NCBI RefSeq assembly: GCF_900142285.1
Contig: NZ_FRAJ01000010.1
Coordinates: 53,498 to 117,497, forward strand
DNA from: Caminicella sporogenes DSM 14501
GTDB lineage: Bacteria > Bacillota > Clostridia > Peptostreptococcales > Caminicellaceae
Direction: 5' to 3'
DNA length: 64,000 nt
The number at the start of each line of letters is the position of its first letter. Position 1 is the first letter of the stretch. This document shows positions 24,751 to 35,209 of this stretch, piece by piece. Below the pieces are notes generated by a model. That model saw only the letters and a list, made by a program, of their open reading frames with translations, was not told the origin of the DNA and did not search any database. A program made the translations under genes and the position numbers.

Positions 24751-25326
24751 TTGAAAAATTCACCATTTAAATCTACAAATACTATGATTTTTGCTTCATT
24801 GGGAATTGTAATTAATATTGTATTTGGAACAGTTGTACAAACTCTTCAAATTCCATTGTTGTTTTTAGATACAATAGGAACTATTTTTGTAGCTGCAGTA
24901 TTGGGACCTTTTGCCGGAGCATTAACGGGAGGTTTAACTAATATTATTCAAGGAATGATTACTAATCCTAAAAATATTCCTTTTGCAATTGTAAATGTTG
25001 CAATCGGATTAATTGTCGGTTTTATTGCTAAAAAATATAAATTTGATTATAAAGTTGCGGTAATTACAGGAATTATTTTATCAGTAATAGCACCATTGAT
25101 AGGAACGCCAATAGCTGTGTTAGTCTTTGGAGGAGTTACAGGTGGGGGAACTGACCTTATTTTTGCATGGCTGTTGGCAAGCGGACATAAGATATTTACT
25201 GCTGCATTTATTCCGAGAATAACAGGTAATATTATTGATAAAATAGCTAGTTCTTTATTAGTTGCTTTTTTGATAAAAAAACTGCCTTATGATTTAATTT
25301 CAAAAAAATCTGCCAGAAATGCATAA
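24751..25326 (+). CDS. ECF transporter S component, CD3073-like
   Basis: A 191-aa membrane protein with about six helices, the size of energy-coupling-factor substrate-binding subunits. LDTIGTIFVAAVLGPFAGALTGGLTNIIQGM and the terminal RITGNIIDKIASSLLVAFLIKKLP are typical of the S-component group I recall as CD3073-type. Substrate is unknown, probably a vitamin or nucleobase-like compound. No riboswitch is visible upstream and no EcfAAT genes are near, so it would share an energising module encoded elsewhere. The start is TTG 24751 after GGGAGGG. Confidence 0.75.
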   Translation: MKNSPFKSTNTMIFASLGIVINIVFGTVVQTLQIPLLFLDTIGTIFVAAVLGPFAGALTGGLTNIIQGMITNPKNIPFAIVNVAIGLIVGFIAKKYKFDYKVAVITGIILSVIAPLIGTPIAVLVFGGVTGGGTDLIFAWLLASGHKIFTAAFIPRITGNIIDKIASSLLVAFLIKKLPYDLISKKSARNA

Positions 25327-25606
25327 CAAAAAAGAAAATAGTGTGTTTAATTTAGCAGTTTGTTGAATTTTTATTTTATGCTGTAATTTTCAGTTTGTAT
25401 GATTTTATTTAAGCATTAGAGTTAGTCATAAAAAATACTTGATTTTATAATAGATAGAAAATACAAGAAAAAAACAGAAAAAAAGAGATATTAGAAGTAA
25501 TAATTAGATAATATTCTAAAATAATGAATAATTTATATATATTTCTGTAAATAGTTATAAATAGAGTTTGCGTAAAAGCTGTATATATTATACATTAATA
25601 TTGTAA
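25327..25606. other. AT-rich gap before groES
   Basis: The first 240 bp after the S-component gene hold no recognisable gene or hairpin terminator. At the right end, TTGCGT (25568-25573) and TACATT (25591-25596), 17 bp apart, make the groESL promoter. Confidence 0.55.
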
Positions 25607-25633
25607 TTAGCACTCATGTTAAGTGAGTGCTAA
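25607..25633 (+). promoter_or_regulatory. CIRCE element (HrcA operator) of groESL
   Basis: TTAGCACTC (25607-25615), a 9-bp spacer, and GAGTGCTAA (25625-25633) match the CIRCE consensus perfectly. It overlaps the probable transcription start and marks HrcA control of groESL. Confidence 0.97.
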
Positions 25634-25698
25634 TAAAATGAATTTAAAAGTTAATTTGAGTAAATATAAATCAATATTAACATTAAGGAGGGGTTATT

Positions 25699-25983
25699 AT
25701 GAATATCAAGCCATTAGGTGATAGGGTTGTTATTAAGAAGTTAGAGGCTGAAGAAAAGACAAAAAGTGGTATAGTACTTCCAAGTCAGGCTAAAGAACAA
25801 CCTCAAATAGCAGAAGTAGTGGCAGTTGGACCAGGTGGAATGGTAGACGGCAAAGAGGTAAAAATGGAAGTAAAAGTTGGAGATAAAGTAATATTCTCAA
25901 AGTATGCTGGAACTGAAATTAAGCATGATGGAGAAGAATATACTATTTTAAGACAAAGTGATATTTTAGCAATAGTTGAATAG
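25699..25983 (+). CDS. groES: Co-chaperonin GroES
   Basis: The heptameric lid of the GroEL folding chamber. The 94-aa sequence has the family opening [21 protein letters not shown], the mobile loop [17 protein letters not shown], the VVAVGPGG turn and [18 protein letters not shown], with ILAIVE at the end. AAGGAGGGG precedes the ATG. It is the first gene of the CIRCE-controlled operon, 53 nt before groEL. Confidence 0.98.
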   Translation: MNIKPLGDRVVIKKLEAEEKTKSGIVLPSQAKEQPQIAEVVAVGPGGMVDGKEVKMEVKVGDKVIFSKYAGTEIKHDGEEYTILRQSDILAIVE

Positions 25984-26011
25984 AAAAAATACGGCTTAAA
26001 AAATAAAATAA

Positions 26012-27658
<1,647 letters not shown>

Positions 27659-27675
27659 TAAAGATTAGTTAAAGT

Positions 27676-27708
27676 AAAAAAGGAGTGAGATTGTCTCACT
27701 CCTTTTTT
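27676..27708 (+). terminator. groESL terminator
   Basis: AAAAAAGGAGTGAGA-TTG-TCTCACTCCTTTTTT, a perfect 15-bp stem with a T run. Confidence 0.93.
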
Positions 27709-27877
27709 GGTTTTATAAAGGGTATATTTGTTTTCTAAAGAGATATTAGTAAATTAATAAGATTAATTAATTTTTGTAAAAGTGAATCTAAACATTAATA
27801 TTTGAAAATAATAACAATTAGGTATAAAATTACAGTAGATTTATAAACATTATTAAGTATGATTGGAGGAAAATTTT

Positions 27878-29575
27878 ATGTTAAAGTTTAAAGATTATAA
27901 ATATGAAAGACCAGATATGGAAAGACTTGAAAAACAGTTTAATGAATTACTTGAAAGATTTGATAATTCTGATTCATTTGAAGCTCAAGATAAGGTAATG
28001 AAAGAGATAAATGAACTTAGAAATGAATTTGAAACTATGGCTACACTTGTTCATATAAGACATACTATAGATACAACTGACAAATTTTATGAAAAAGAAA
28101 ATGAATTTATAGATGAGGCTATGCCTATGTACGAAGGTTTTGTTTCAAAGTACTATAAGTCATTAGTTAATTCTAAGTTTAAAAGTGAGCTTGAGAAAAA
28201 GTGGGGAAGACAATTATTTAGATTAGCTGAATTGAAACTAAAAACTTTTTCACCAGAGATAATAAAAGATTTGCAAGAAGAAAATAAATTGTCAAGTGAG
28301 TATACAAAGCTTAGGGCTTCGGCAAAAATTATGTTTGAAGGAGAAGAGAGAAATTTATCTCAAATGGTTCCTTTTATGCAGTCAAAAGATAGGAATATGA
28401 GAAAAAGAGCTCATGAAGCTATGACGGAATTTTTTGTCGAAAATGAAGAAAAGTTTGATGAAATTTACGATGGATTAGTTAAAGTAAGAGATAGAATTGC
28501 TAAAAAGCTTGGATATGAAAATTTTGTACAGCTTGGATATGCAAGACTTATGAGGTCTGACTACAATCCGGAGATGGTTGCAAACTACAGAAGACAAGTA
28601 TTAGAAAATATAGTGCCTGTTGCTACAAAGTTAAGAGAAAGACAATTAAAGAGATTAAAATTAGATAGTTTGAAATATTATGATGAGAGTTTAGAATTTT
28701 TAACAGGAAATGCTATTCCAAAGGGAGATTCAGAATGGATTTTAGAAAATGGCAAAAGAATGTATAGAGAACTATCACCAGAAACAGATGAATTTTTTAC
28801 ATATATGGTGGAGAGAGAACTTTTAGACCTTGTAAGCAAAAAAGGAAAAGCAGGTGGAGGATACTGTACATATATAAGTAAATATAAGTCTCCATTTATA
28901 TTTTCAAATTTTAATGGAACTTCAGGAGATGTAGATGTACTTACTCATGAAGCAGGTCATGCATTTCAAGTGTATTCAAGTAGAGAATATGAAGTACCTG
29001 AGTATAATTGGCCAACTCTTGAAGCTTGTGAGATACATTCAATGAGTATGGAATTTTTTGCTTGGCCTTGGATGAAATTATTTTTTAAGGAAGATGAATT
29101 TAAATATAAATTTGCTCATTTAAGTGGTGCACTTTTATTTATTCCATATGGAGTTACAGTTGATGAATTTCAACACTGGGTTTATGAAAATCCACAGGCT
29201 ACTCCAGAAGAAAGAAAAAGAGCATGGAGAGATATTGAGAAAAAATATCTGCCTCATAGAGATTATGCTGATAATGACTTTTTAAATAGAGGAGGATATT
29301 GGTTTAGACAAGGACATATTTTTAATAATCCATTTTATTATATAGATTATACATTAGCACAAGTTTGTGCACTTCAGTTTTGGATAAAATCGATGGAAAA
29401 CAGAGATAAGGCTTGGAATGATTATTTAAGATTGTGCAGGGCTGGAGGAAGTAAGTCATTTTTGGAATTAGTTGAGCTTGCTGATTTAAGAAATCCTTTT
29501 GAAGATGGATGCATTAAATCTGTTATTGGACCAGTTGAAGATTGGCTAGATAGTATTGATGACAAAAATTTATAA
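27878..29575 (+). CDS. M3-family oligoendopeptidase
   Basis: A 565-aa zinc oligopeptidase, related to PepF and thimet-type enzymes, that degrades short cytosolic peptides. The zinc motif HEAGHAFQ is present, with the third ligand Glu in a downstream helix (EACEIHSMSMEFFAWPW). RGGYWFRQGHIF near the C-terminus carries the substrate-contacting Tyr/His region of the family. Start placed at ATG 27878 because the in-frame TTG at 27863 lies within the TGGAGG ribosome site. It has a long 200-bp leader with no obvious regulator site. A strong bidirectional terminator follows. Confidence 0.93.
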   Translation: MLKFKDYKYERPDMERLEKQFNELLERFDNSDSFEAQDKVMKEINELRNEFETMATLVHIRHTIDTTDKFYEKENEFIDEAMPMYEGFVSKYYKSLVNSKFKSELEKKWGRQLFRLAELKLKTFSPEIIKDLQEENKLSSEYTKLRASAKIMFEGEERNLSQMVPFMQSKDRNMRKRAHEAMTEFFVENEEKFDEIYDGLVKVRDRIAKKLGYENFVQLGYARLMRSDYNPEMVANYRRQVLENIVPVATKLRERQLKRLKLDSLKYYDESLEFLTGNAIPKGDSEWILENGKRMYRELSPETDEFFTYMVERELLDLVSKKGKAGGGYCTYISKYKSPFIFSNFNGTSGDVDVLTHEAGHAFQVYSSREYEVPEYNWPTLEACEIHSMSMEFFAWPWMKLFFKEDEFKYKFAHLSGALLFIPYGVTVDEFQHWVYENPQATPEERKRAWRDIEKKYLPHRDYADNDFLNRGGYWFRQGHIFNNPFYYIDYTLAQVCALQFWIKSMENRDKAWNDYLRLCRAGGSKSFLELVELADLRNPFEDGCIKSVIGPVEDWLDSIDDKNL

Positions 29576-29620
29576 ATATTTTAATGTAAAATTTTTACTT
29601 TTTTAGATAATATAAAAAAT

Positions 29621-29679
29621 AAAACTCCTTTTTAGTTAAAATTTATAAATAAGATTAAAACTAAAAAGGAGTTTTATTG
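29621..29679. terminator. Bidirectional terminator between M3 peptidase and peptide-binding protein genes
   Basis: AAAACTCCTTTTTAGTT pairs perfectly with AACTAAAAAGGAGTTTT over a 21-nt loop. A smaller hairpin, CTATCC/GGATAG, follows at 29698-29717. Confidence 0.9.
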
Positions 29680-29746
29680 TGGATTAATATACAAGACTAT
29701 CCATGACTAAGGATAGCCTTGCTTGAGGGGTTAAGGGGTCTAATTA

Positions 29747-31390
29747 TTATTTTTCAATAGATACTCTTCCAAAATACCAGTAGCTCATGCTATTTTTCTG
29801 CCAACCTTTTACATAATCTTTTACCATTACTGGGTCAGTATAGTAAAAAATAGGTGTAACAGGCATTTCTTTCATTAATATATCTTGAGCTTTATAAAGT
29901 AATTCATCTCTTTCTGTACCTTTAACTAATCTAGATTTTGCAATGAGCTCATCATATTCTTTATTTGACCAGTGAGGAGCGTTGTTTGCTGAATTAGTAG
30001 TAAATAGTTCTAAAAGTCCAACTGGGTCTGGGTAGTCTGAAATATATCCACCTCTAGCTATATCAAAATTTCCTTGTTTTCTTGTATCTTGAAATACTGC
30101 CCATTCTTGATTGGCAAGTCTTATATTTATACCTAAATTTTTCTTCCACATTTCTTGTATAGCTTCTGCTATTGCTTTGTGACTTTCACTTGTATTATAT
30201 AATAATGTTATTTCAGGGAATCCTTTACCATCGGGGTATCCTGCCTTGGCAAGAAGTTTTTTAGCTTCTTCAATATTTCCGCCATCTACATTTATACCAT
30301 AATCACCTGCTGTTTTGTTAAAATCTCTACCTTGAGAGTCTTTGAGTCCTGCAGGATTAAATCCAGTTGCAGGTATTTCTCCACTTCTTTTTACATTTTC
30401 AGTTATGGCTTTTCTATCTATAGCTAAAGCTAGAGCTCGTCTTACTTTAACATCATCAGTAGGTGGCCTATTTACATTAAATATTAAGTAGTAAGTTCCA
30501 AGCATAGGTAGTACATGAAATGTAGAATCTTCTCCCATCAATCTAGGAATTTCTTGAGAAGGTATATTACCTATTATATCAATTTCACCAGATTCATATG
30601 CAGTAAGAGCTGTTGAGGCTTCTATTATCATTAAATAATTTATTTGGTCGATTTTAACAGTATCAGCAGCCCAATAATTAGGATTTTTCTTTAAAACGAG
30701 TTTGTCTGCAGTTTTGTAATCAGCTAATATAAAAGGTCCATTTGAAACTGCAAGATTAGGGTCTTTGGCCCATGTTTCAGGAGCTTTTTCTACTATATCT
30801 TTTCTAACAGGCATAAAGGCAGGGCGTGTAATAAGTGATAAGAAGTATGAAGTAGGAGTTTCAAGTGTTACTTTAAAAGTTTTATCATCAATAGCCTTGA
30901 TGCCTACATCTTCGATTTTTGCTTTTCCTTCATAGTATGCTTTAGCATTTTTTATATAGAACATATGATAAGAATAAGGAGCAGCTGTAGAAGGGTCTAG
31001 TACTCTTTTCCATGCATATTCAAAGTCTTGAGCTCTTACAGGTTTACCGTCTGACCATTTGGCATCTCTTATATGAAAAGTATAAACTGTTCCATCATCA
31101 GAAATGTCAACTTTTTCAGCCATAGCATTTTCTAATTTTCCATCGATTTCTCTCATTAATCCTTCAAATGTATTATTGATAACATGGCTGCCGTCAATGG
31201 CATCGTTTAAACCAGGGTCTATAGTTCTTGGGTCAGCAGCGAGATTGAAATTGAGAACTACAGGTTCATTATTAGAAGTTTCATTTTTTTCCTGTGGCTG
31301 CTGTGTAGTTTTACTAGAACCACAACCAGATAATACGGTAGTTAAAATTAGCAAAACAGTTAAAGTTAATACAAATTTTCTTTTAAACAT
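29747..31390 (-). CDS. Peptide ABC transporter substrate-binding lipoprotein (OppA-type)
   Basis: A 547-aa extracytoplasmic solute-binding protein. The signal peptide ends in the lipobox VLSGC (Cys23), so it is membrane anchored. ADPRTIDPGLNDAIDGSHVINNTFEGL and WSDGKPVRAQDFEYAWKRVLDP are signatures of the oligopeptide-binding family 5. No permease or ATPase genes flank it; it either works with an Opp system elsewhere or has a solitary role. It lies 56 bp downstream of the RpiR-type regulator gene on the same strand, and the start is preceded by AAAGGGGGAAAC. Confidence 0.93.
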   Translation of the reverse strand: MFKRKFVLTLTVLLILTTVLSGCGSSKTTQQPQEKNETSNNEPVVLNFNLAADPRTIDPGLNDAIDGSHVINNTFEGLMREIDGKLENAMAEKVDISDDGTVYTFHIRDAKWSDGKPVRAQDFEYAWKRVLDPSTAAPYSYHMFYIKNAKAYYEGKAKIEDVGIKAIDDKTFKVTLETPTSYFLSLITRPAFMPVRKDIVEKAPETWAKDPNLAVSNGPFILADYKTADKLVLKKNPNYWAADTVKIDQINYLMIIEASTALTAYESGEIDIIGNIPSQEIPRLMGEDSTFHVLPMLGTYYLIFNVNRPPTDDVKVRRALALAIDRKAITENVKRSGEIPATGFNPAGLKDSQGRDFNKTAGDYGINVDGGNIEEAKKLLAKAGYPDGKGFPEITLLYNTSESHKAIAEAIQEMWKKNLGINIRLANQEWAVFQDTRKQGNFDIARGGYISDYPDPVGLLELFTTNSANNAPHWSNKEYDELIAKSRLVKGTERDELLYKAQDILMKEMPVTPIFYYTDPVMVKDYVKGWQKNSMSYWYFGRVSIEK

Positions 31391-31446
31391 TATGTTTCCC
31401 CCTTTAAATTTTGTTGTTTTATAAAAATTGTAAAAATAAAAAAAGA

Positions 31447-32340
31447 TTACAATTTATTTTTAGAACTTGATTTTTTGTTTATCTTATTTTTAATACGTTT
31501 AGAATTGAAAAAGTCATGTAAATTTTCAATTGTATTTATGTTGAAAGTAATTTTATCTTTCATTTTATAACTTAGAACAATTAATAATATTTCTGATAAT
31601 AAAATAGCAGCAGAAATAAAATTGTAAAAGACTAAAGAATTATTTTCTGATTTTAGTACGATTTGAGCATTTGATGCTATAGGTGATTTTTCGCTATTGG
31701 TTATAGATATAAAATTTAAATTGTGTATAGATAAATATTCAGCTAATTTTATAATTTTTTCTGAGTAAAGAGGGAAAGAAATTAGTATAAATAAATCATC
31801 TTTACTTGCTCTAATTAAATCATAGATAAATATGGCACTGTCATCTATGTCTAGTATTTTTGTATTAATATTTAGTATTTTAAATCTAGTATGTAAAAAA
31901 TCACATATTAGTTTTGAAACTCCTAAACCACATATGAATACAGTATTGGCATTTAAAATTAAGTTAGTAGCTTTTTCAATTGATTCTATGCTGTTATTTT
32001 CTATTATTTTATTTAAATTCATTTTTTGAATTTGAAATGTATTATTTATGGCATCTTCAATACTTTCTAATTCATCTAATGAAGATTTCATCTTTGCAGG
32101 AACTCTTAATTCTTCTTTTATTAAATGTTCAAAACTCTTTTTTAAATCAATAAAAGAGTCTATTTTGATAGCTTTACAGAAGTTAAGTATGGTAACTTCC
32201 GAAACATTAAGCTCACTGCTTAATTCTTTTAAACTCATAAAAGGAATTTTATTTTTGTTTTTTATTAGATATTTTGCAATATTTTTTTGCTTATTGCTTA
32301 AATTGGGAAGATTGTTTCTAATAACTTTTAGAACAGACAA
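31447..32340 (-). CDS. RpiR/MurR-family transcriptional regulator
   Basis: A 297-aa regulator with an N-terminal helix-turn-helix (LSNKQKNIAKYLI; LKELSSELNVSEVTILNFCKAI) and a C-terminal SIS domain (NTVFICGLGVSKLICDFLHTRF; DLFILISFPLYSEKIIKLAEYL) that in relatives binds phosphosugars. The C-terminus is extended and Lys/Ser-rich. The start is TTG at 32340 after AAGGAGTGG. A weak inverted repeat (AATTGTAA/TTACAATT, 31426-31454) overlaps its stop and may act as a partial terminator before the peptide-binding protein gene. Its divergent neighbour asparaginase has a perfect dyad at the promoter. Confidence 0.88.
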   Translation of the reverse strand: MSVLKVIRNNLPNLSNKQKNIAKYLIKNKNKIPFMSLKELSSELNVSEVTILNFCKAIKIDSFIDLKKSFEHLIKEELRVPAKMKSSLDELESIEDAINNTFQIQKMNLNKIIENNSIESIEKATNLILNANTVFICGLGVSKLICDFLHTRFKILNINTKILDIDDSAIFIYDLIRASKDDLFILISFPLYSEKIIKLAEYLSIHNLNFISITNSEKSPIASNAQIVLKSENNSLVFYNFISAAILLSEILLIVLSYKMKDKITFNINTIENLHDFFNSKRIKNKINKKSSSKNKL

Positions 32341-32557
32341 ATAATTACCACTCCTTTTTTAAAGTATGATACTATAAATATTACATATAGTCAATGAAAA
32401 TGTTACAAAAAATTAAAGTAAATACTTTATTTAAGAAAAATTTAATATATTCTGCAAAATATTGCAAATTACTCAAGTTTATTTCATAAAAAATAAAATG
32501 TTTAATATAAAATAAATAAAAATAACATATAAAAATTAGAAAAATTAAAGTTAATAC

Positions 32558-32584
32558 TGAAATAATTATGATATAATTATTTCA
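32558..32584. promoter_or_regulatory. Perfect 11-bp inverted repeat at the asparaginase promoter
   Basis: TGAAATAATTA (32558-32568), a 5-bp spacer and TAATTATTTCA (32574-32584). The right arm overlaps a TATAAT at 32572-32577. Symmetry and position fit a repressor operator, possibly for the divergent RpiR-type protein. Confidence 0.6.
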
Positions 32585-32616
32585 AAAATATAAAAGTTTA
32601 AAGTAGGGGGATTAAA

Positions 32617-33624
32617 ATGTCAATTGTAGCTAAAGTGTATAGGGGAAATGTAGTAGATTTAACACATATAGGTCATATTGCTGTAGTGGATTATATGGGA
32701 AATATATTGTATTATTATGGAAATCCTTATAGAGTTACTTTTGCAAGGTCATCTGCTAAACCAATTCAAGCTATTCCCGTAATAGAAAGTGGAGCGGCTG
32801 ATGAATATGGAATAGAAGATAAAGAAATAGCCTTATTTTGTGCATCTCATAGTGGAGAACAGTTTCATGTAAATTCAGTGCGAAGTATTCTATCAAAAGC
32901 TGGTCTTGATGAAGAGTATTTAAAATGTGGAACTCATATGCCTATTGCAGAATATGCGGCAGAGGAGCTTAGAGATAAAGGGCTATCTCCTAAATCAGTT
33001 CATTGTAATTGTTCAGGAAAACATGCAGGTATGCTTATTACAGCTAAATATTTAAATGAGGATTTGGATACTTACTATCTGTCAAATCATCCTGTACAAA
33101 AAAGAATAAAAAAAGTGCTTTCACAAATATGCGATTATGAAGAAGAAAAAATAGAAGAAGCAATTGATGGATGTGGAGTTCCAGTTCATGCAATGCCTTT
33201 ATACAAATTTGCTCAAGGATTTGCTAGATTATCAAAACCGGAAGTTTTCGATAAAAATAGAGAAATGGTAGTTAGGAGAATAATAAAGTCTATGACATCT
33301 TATCCGGAGATGGTAGCTGGAACTGATAGAATATGTACGGATTTGATGAGATTGTGTGGAGATAGACTGTTTGCAAAAGCTGGAGCAGGTGCTTACTATG
33401 CTATAGGAATAAGGGACAGAGGAATAGGTTTAACTTTTAAAATAGAAGATGGAAATAGCAAAGTATTAACTGCTGTCATGCTGGAGACTTTAAGACAGCT
33501 TGATATAATAAATGAAGCAGAGCTTAAAAAATTGGAAAAATACTATATAATTAAAAACAAAAATCACAAGGGAGAAGTAGTAGGGGAGGTTAAAGTAGAA
33601 TTTGAGCTAATAAAGAATGAGTAG
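32617..33624 (+). CDS. Asparaginase, type II-like (asparaginase_II family)
   Basis: Hydrolyses asparagine to aspartate and ammonia. The 335-aa protein belongs to the family typified by the Rhizobium etli thermolabile enzyme rather than the E. coli AnsA/AnsB fold: RGNVVDLTHIGHIAVVD, FARSSAKPIQAIPVIESGAAD, CSGKHAGML and DGCGVPVHAMPL are its landmarks. No signal peptide is present. TAGGGGG precedes the ATG. Ammonia and aspartate produced would link to gdhA-type nitrogen metabolism. A single-gene transcript is likely. Confidence 0.92.
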   Translation: MSIVAKVYRGNVVDLTHIGHIAVVDYMGNILYYYGNPYRVTFARSSAKPIQAIPVIESGAADEYGIEDKEIALFCASHSGEQFHVNSVRSILSKAGLDEEYLKCGTHMPIAEYAAEELRDKGLSPKSVHCNCSGKHAGMLITAKYLNEDLDTYYLSNHPVQKRIKKVLSQICDYEEEKIEEAIDGCGVPVHAMPLYKFAQGFARLSKPEVFDKNREMVVRRIIKSMTSYPEMVAGTDRICTDLMRLCGDRLFAKAGAGAYYAIGIRDRGIGLTFKIEDGNSKVLTAVMLETLRQLDIINEAELKKLEKYYIIKNKNHKGEVVGEVKVEFELIKNE

Positions 33625-33693
33625 AAATTTGAATTTAAAAGTTTACAGTTGAATATTTTAATTTTAAGATATTTGTTATAAAGGTTATAAAGG

Positions 33694-33723
33694 AAGTCCT
33701 CAATTCAATTGGGGACTTTTTTT
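33694..33723 (+). terminator. Asparaginase terminator
   Basis: AAGTCCTCAATT and AATTGGGGACTT pair with one G-U and run into T7. Confidence 0.85.
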
Positions 33724-33788
33724 GTATAATAGTTCAGATATTTTTTGCAAGAAGTGTAGGTTTTAAACAAAGTAAAATTACATAGGTT

Positions 33789-33851
33789 AGTAGTTAAAAA
33801 TTAAAAATTAAGAATAAAAAAATCTAGAGATTTGCTCCTAAAACTTGGAAC
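33789..33851. repeat. Intergenic A-rich repeat, copy 3
   Basis: AGTTAAAAATTAAAAATTAAGAAT is followed by the TAGAGATTTG (33825-33834) ... AAACTTGGAAC tail shared with the copy at 10661-10741. It sits between the asparaginase terminator and the next promoter. Confidence 0.6.
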
Positions 33852-33877
33852 ATGGAATTGACAACTATAAATTTAAA

Positions 33878-33939
33878 TTGACATGGTAAAAAATAGTGTA
33901 TATAATGTATATATAATATATAAACAGTATACACTATTT
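33878..33939 (+). promoter_or_regulatory. Consensus promoter with GntR/YtrA-type operator
   Basis: TTGACA (33878-33883) and TATAAT (33901-33906) are 17 bp apart. AAATAGTGTATA (33891-33902) and TATACACTATTT (33928-33939) are a perfect 12-bp inverted repeat flanking the -10 and start. This is a likely autoregulatory operator for the following GntR gene. Confidence 0.8.
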
Positions 33940-33962
33940 ATATTAACAGAAGGGAGAGAGAG

Positions 33963-34337
33963 ATGAATATTGTCATTTCTAATTCGAGCAAAGACCCTAT
34001 ATATTTACAAATAGCAAATCAAATAAAAAATCAAATAATAAATGGAGATTTAAAAGAAAATGATGTTCTTCCATCTATTAGAGGTCTTGCAAAGGAACTG
34101 CAAATAAGTGTAATTACGACTAAACGAGCTTATGAAGAACTTGAAAGAGAAGGTTTTATTAATACAGTTTTGGGGAAAGGAACATTTGTGGCTAGTCAAA
34201 GTAGAGAATTATTAAGGGAAAGAAGAATGAGGAGAATAGAAGAAAAACTTTTAGAAGCAGTAGAGGAAAGTAGAGTTTTGGGATTAAGTTTAGAGGAGCT
34301 TCAAGAGATGTTGGCAATATTGTTTAAGGAGGGTTAA
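33963..34337 (+). CDS. GntR-family regulator, YtrA subfamily
   Basis: A 124-aa repressor with an N-terminal winged helix (PIYLQIANQIKNQIINGDLKENDVLPSIRGLAKELQISVITTKRAYEELEREGF) and only a short dimerising helical tail, the hallmark of YtrA-type proteins. These control adjacent ABC exporters, often in response to cell-envelope antibiotics. The gene ends two bases before the ATPase gene, and a perfect dyad overlaps its promoter, so autorepression of a three-gene operon is probable. The ATG at 33963 follows GGGAGAGAG. Confidence 0.93.
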   Translation: MNIVISNSSKDPIYLQIANQIKNQIINGDLKENDVLPSIRGLAKELQISVITTKRAYEELEREGFINTVLGKGTFVASQSRELLRERRMRRIEEKLLEAVEESRVLGLSLEELQEMLAILFKEG

Positions 34338-34339
34338 AA

Positions 34340-35209
34340 TTGGGGCATATTTTAGAACTGAAAAATGTTAGAAAAGAATATAAGGATTTTACATTAAAGG
34401 ATATATCATTTACTTTAGATAGAGGTTATATTATGGGATATATAGGTCCAAACGGTGCTGGAAAGAGTACGACAATAAAGTTGATAATGAATCTTTTAAA
34501 AAAAGATGATGGAGAAATAAGGATTTTTGGTTTAGATAATATAAAGCATGAAAGGGAAATAAAACAGAGGATAGGCTTTATATATGACCAAAATCATTTT
34601 TATGATGAATTAACATTAAAGCAGATGAAAAAAATTATTTCTAATTTTTATAGTAATTGGGATGATAATTTATATCGAGAATATATTAAGAGATTTAACC
34701 TTAGAGAAGATAAAAAGATTAAAGAATTGTCTAAAGGAATGCAGATGAAGTTCAGCTTAGTCCTTGCTTTATCGCATAATGCTGAGTTGATTATCATGGA
34801 TGAACCCACTTCAGGTCTTGACCCGGTTTTTAGAAGTGAACTTCTTGATATACTTATGGATATTATTCAAGATGAGAATAAAGCAATTTTTTTCTCAACT
34901 CATATAACTACCGATTTAGAGAAAGTAGCAGATTATATTACTTTTATTAATGATGGAAAACTAGTTTTTTCGAAAGCAAAAGATGAAATTTTAGATGAAT
35001 ATGGAATAGTAAAGGGAAGTAAAGATATTTTAACGGAAGAACTTAAAGAAAATTTTATAGGAATAAGAGATAATAAATTTGGTTTTGAAGCTTTGACAGC
35101 AAAAGCAGATAAACTTAAAAGGATATATAAAGATAATTTAATAATTGAAAGAGCTAGTCTTGATGATATTATGCTTTTTACTATCAGGGGGAATGATAAA
35201 AATGTTTAA
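34340..35209 (+). CDS. ABC transporter ATP-binding protein (BcrA/YtrB type)
   Basis: A 289-aa ATPase: Walker A GPNGAGKST (about 35-43), signature LSKGMQMKFSLVLAL, Walker B LIIMDEPTSGLDP and the switch His in FFSTHITTDLE. The C-terminal 70 residues are a regulatory tail common to drug or lantibiotic exporters. Start is TTG 34340 after AAGGAGGG. It overlaps the start of the permease gene by 8 nt, so the two are translationally coupled. Export substrate is unknown; the YtrA-type regulator suggests envelope stress. Confidence 0.93.
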   Translation: MGHILELKNVRKEYKDFTLKDISFTLDRGYIMGYIGPNGAGKSTTIKLIMNLLKKDDGEIRIFGLDNIKHEREIKQRIGFIYDQNHFYDELTLKQMKKIISNFYSNWDDNLYREYIKRFNLREDKKIKELSKGMQMKFSLVLALSHNAELIIMDEPTSGLDPVFRSELLDILMDIIQDENKAIFFSTHITTDLEKVADYITFINDGKLVFSKAKDEILDEYGIVKGSKDILTEELKENFIGIRDNKFGFEALTAKADKLKRIYKDNLIIERASLDDIMLFTIRGNDKNV

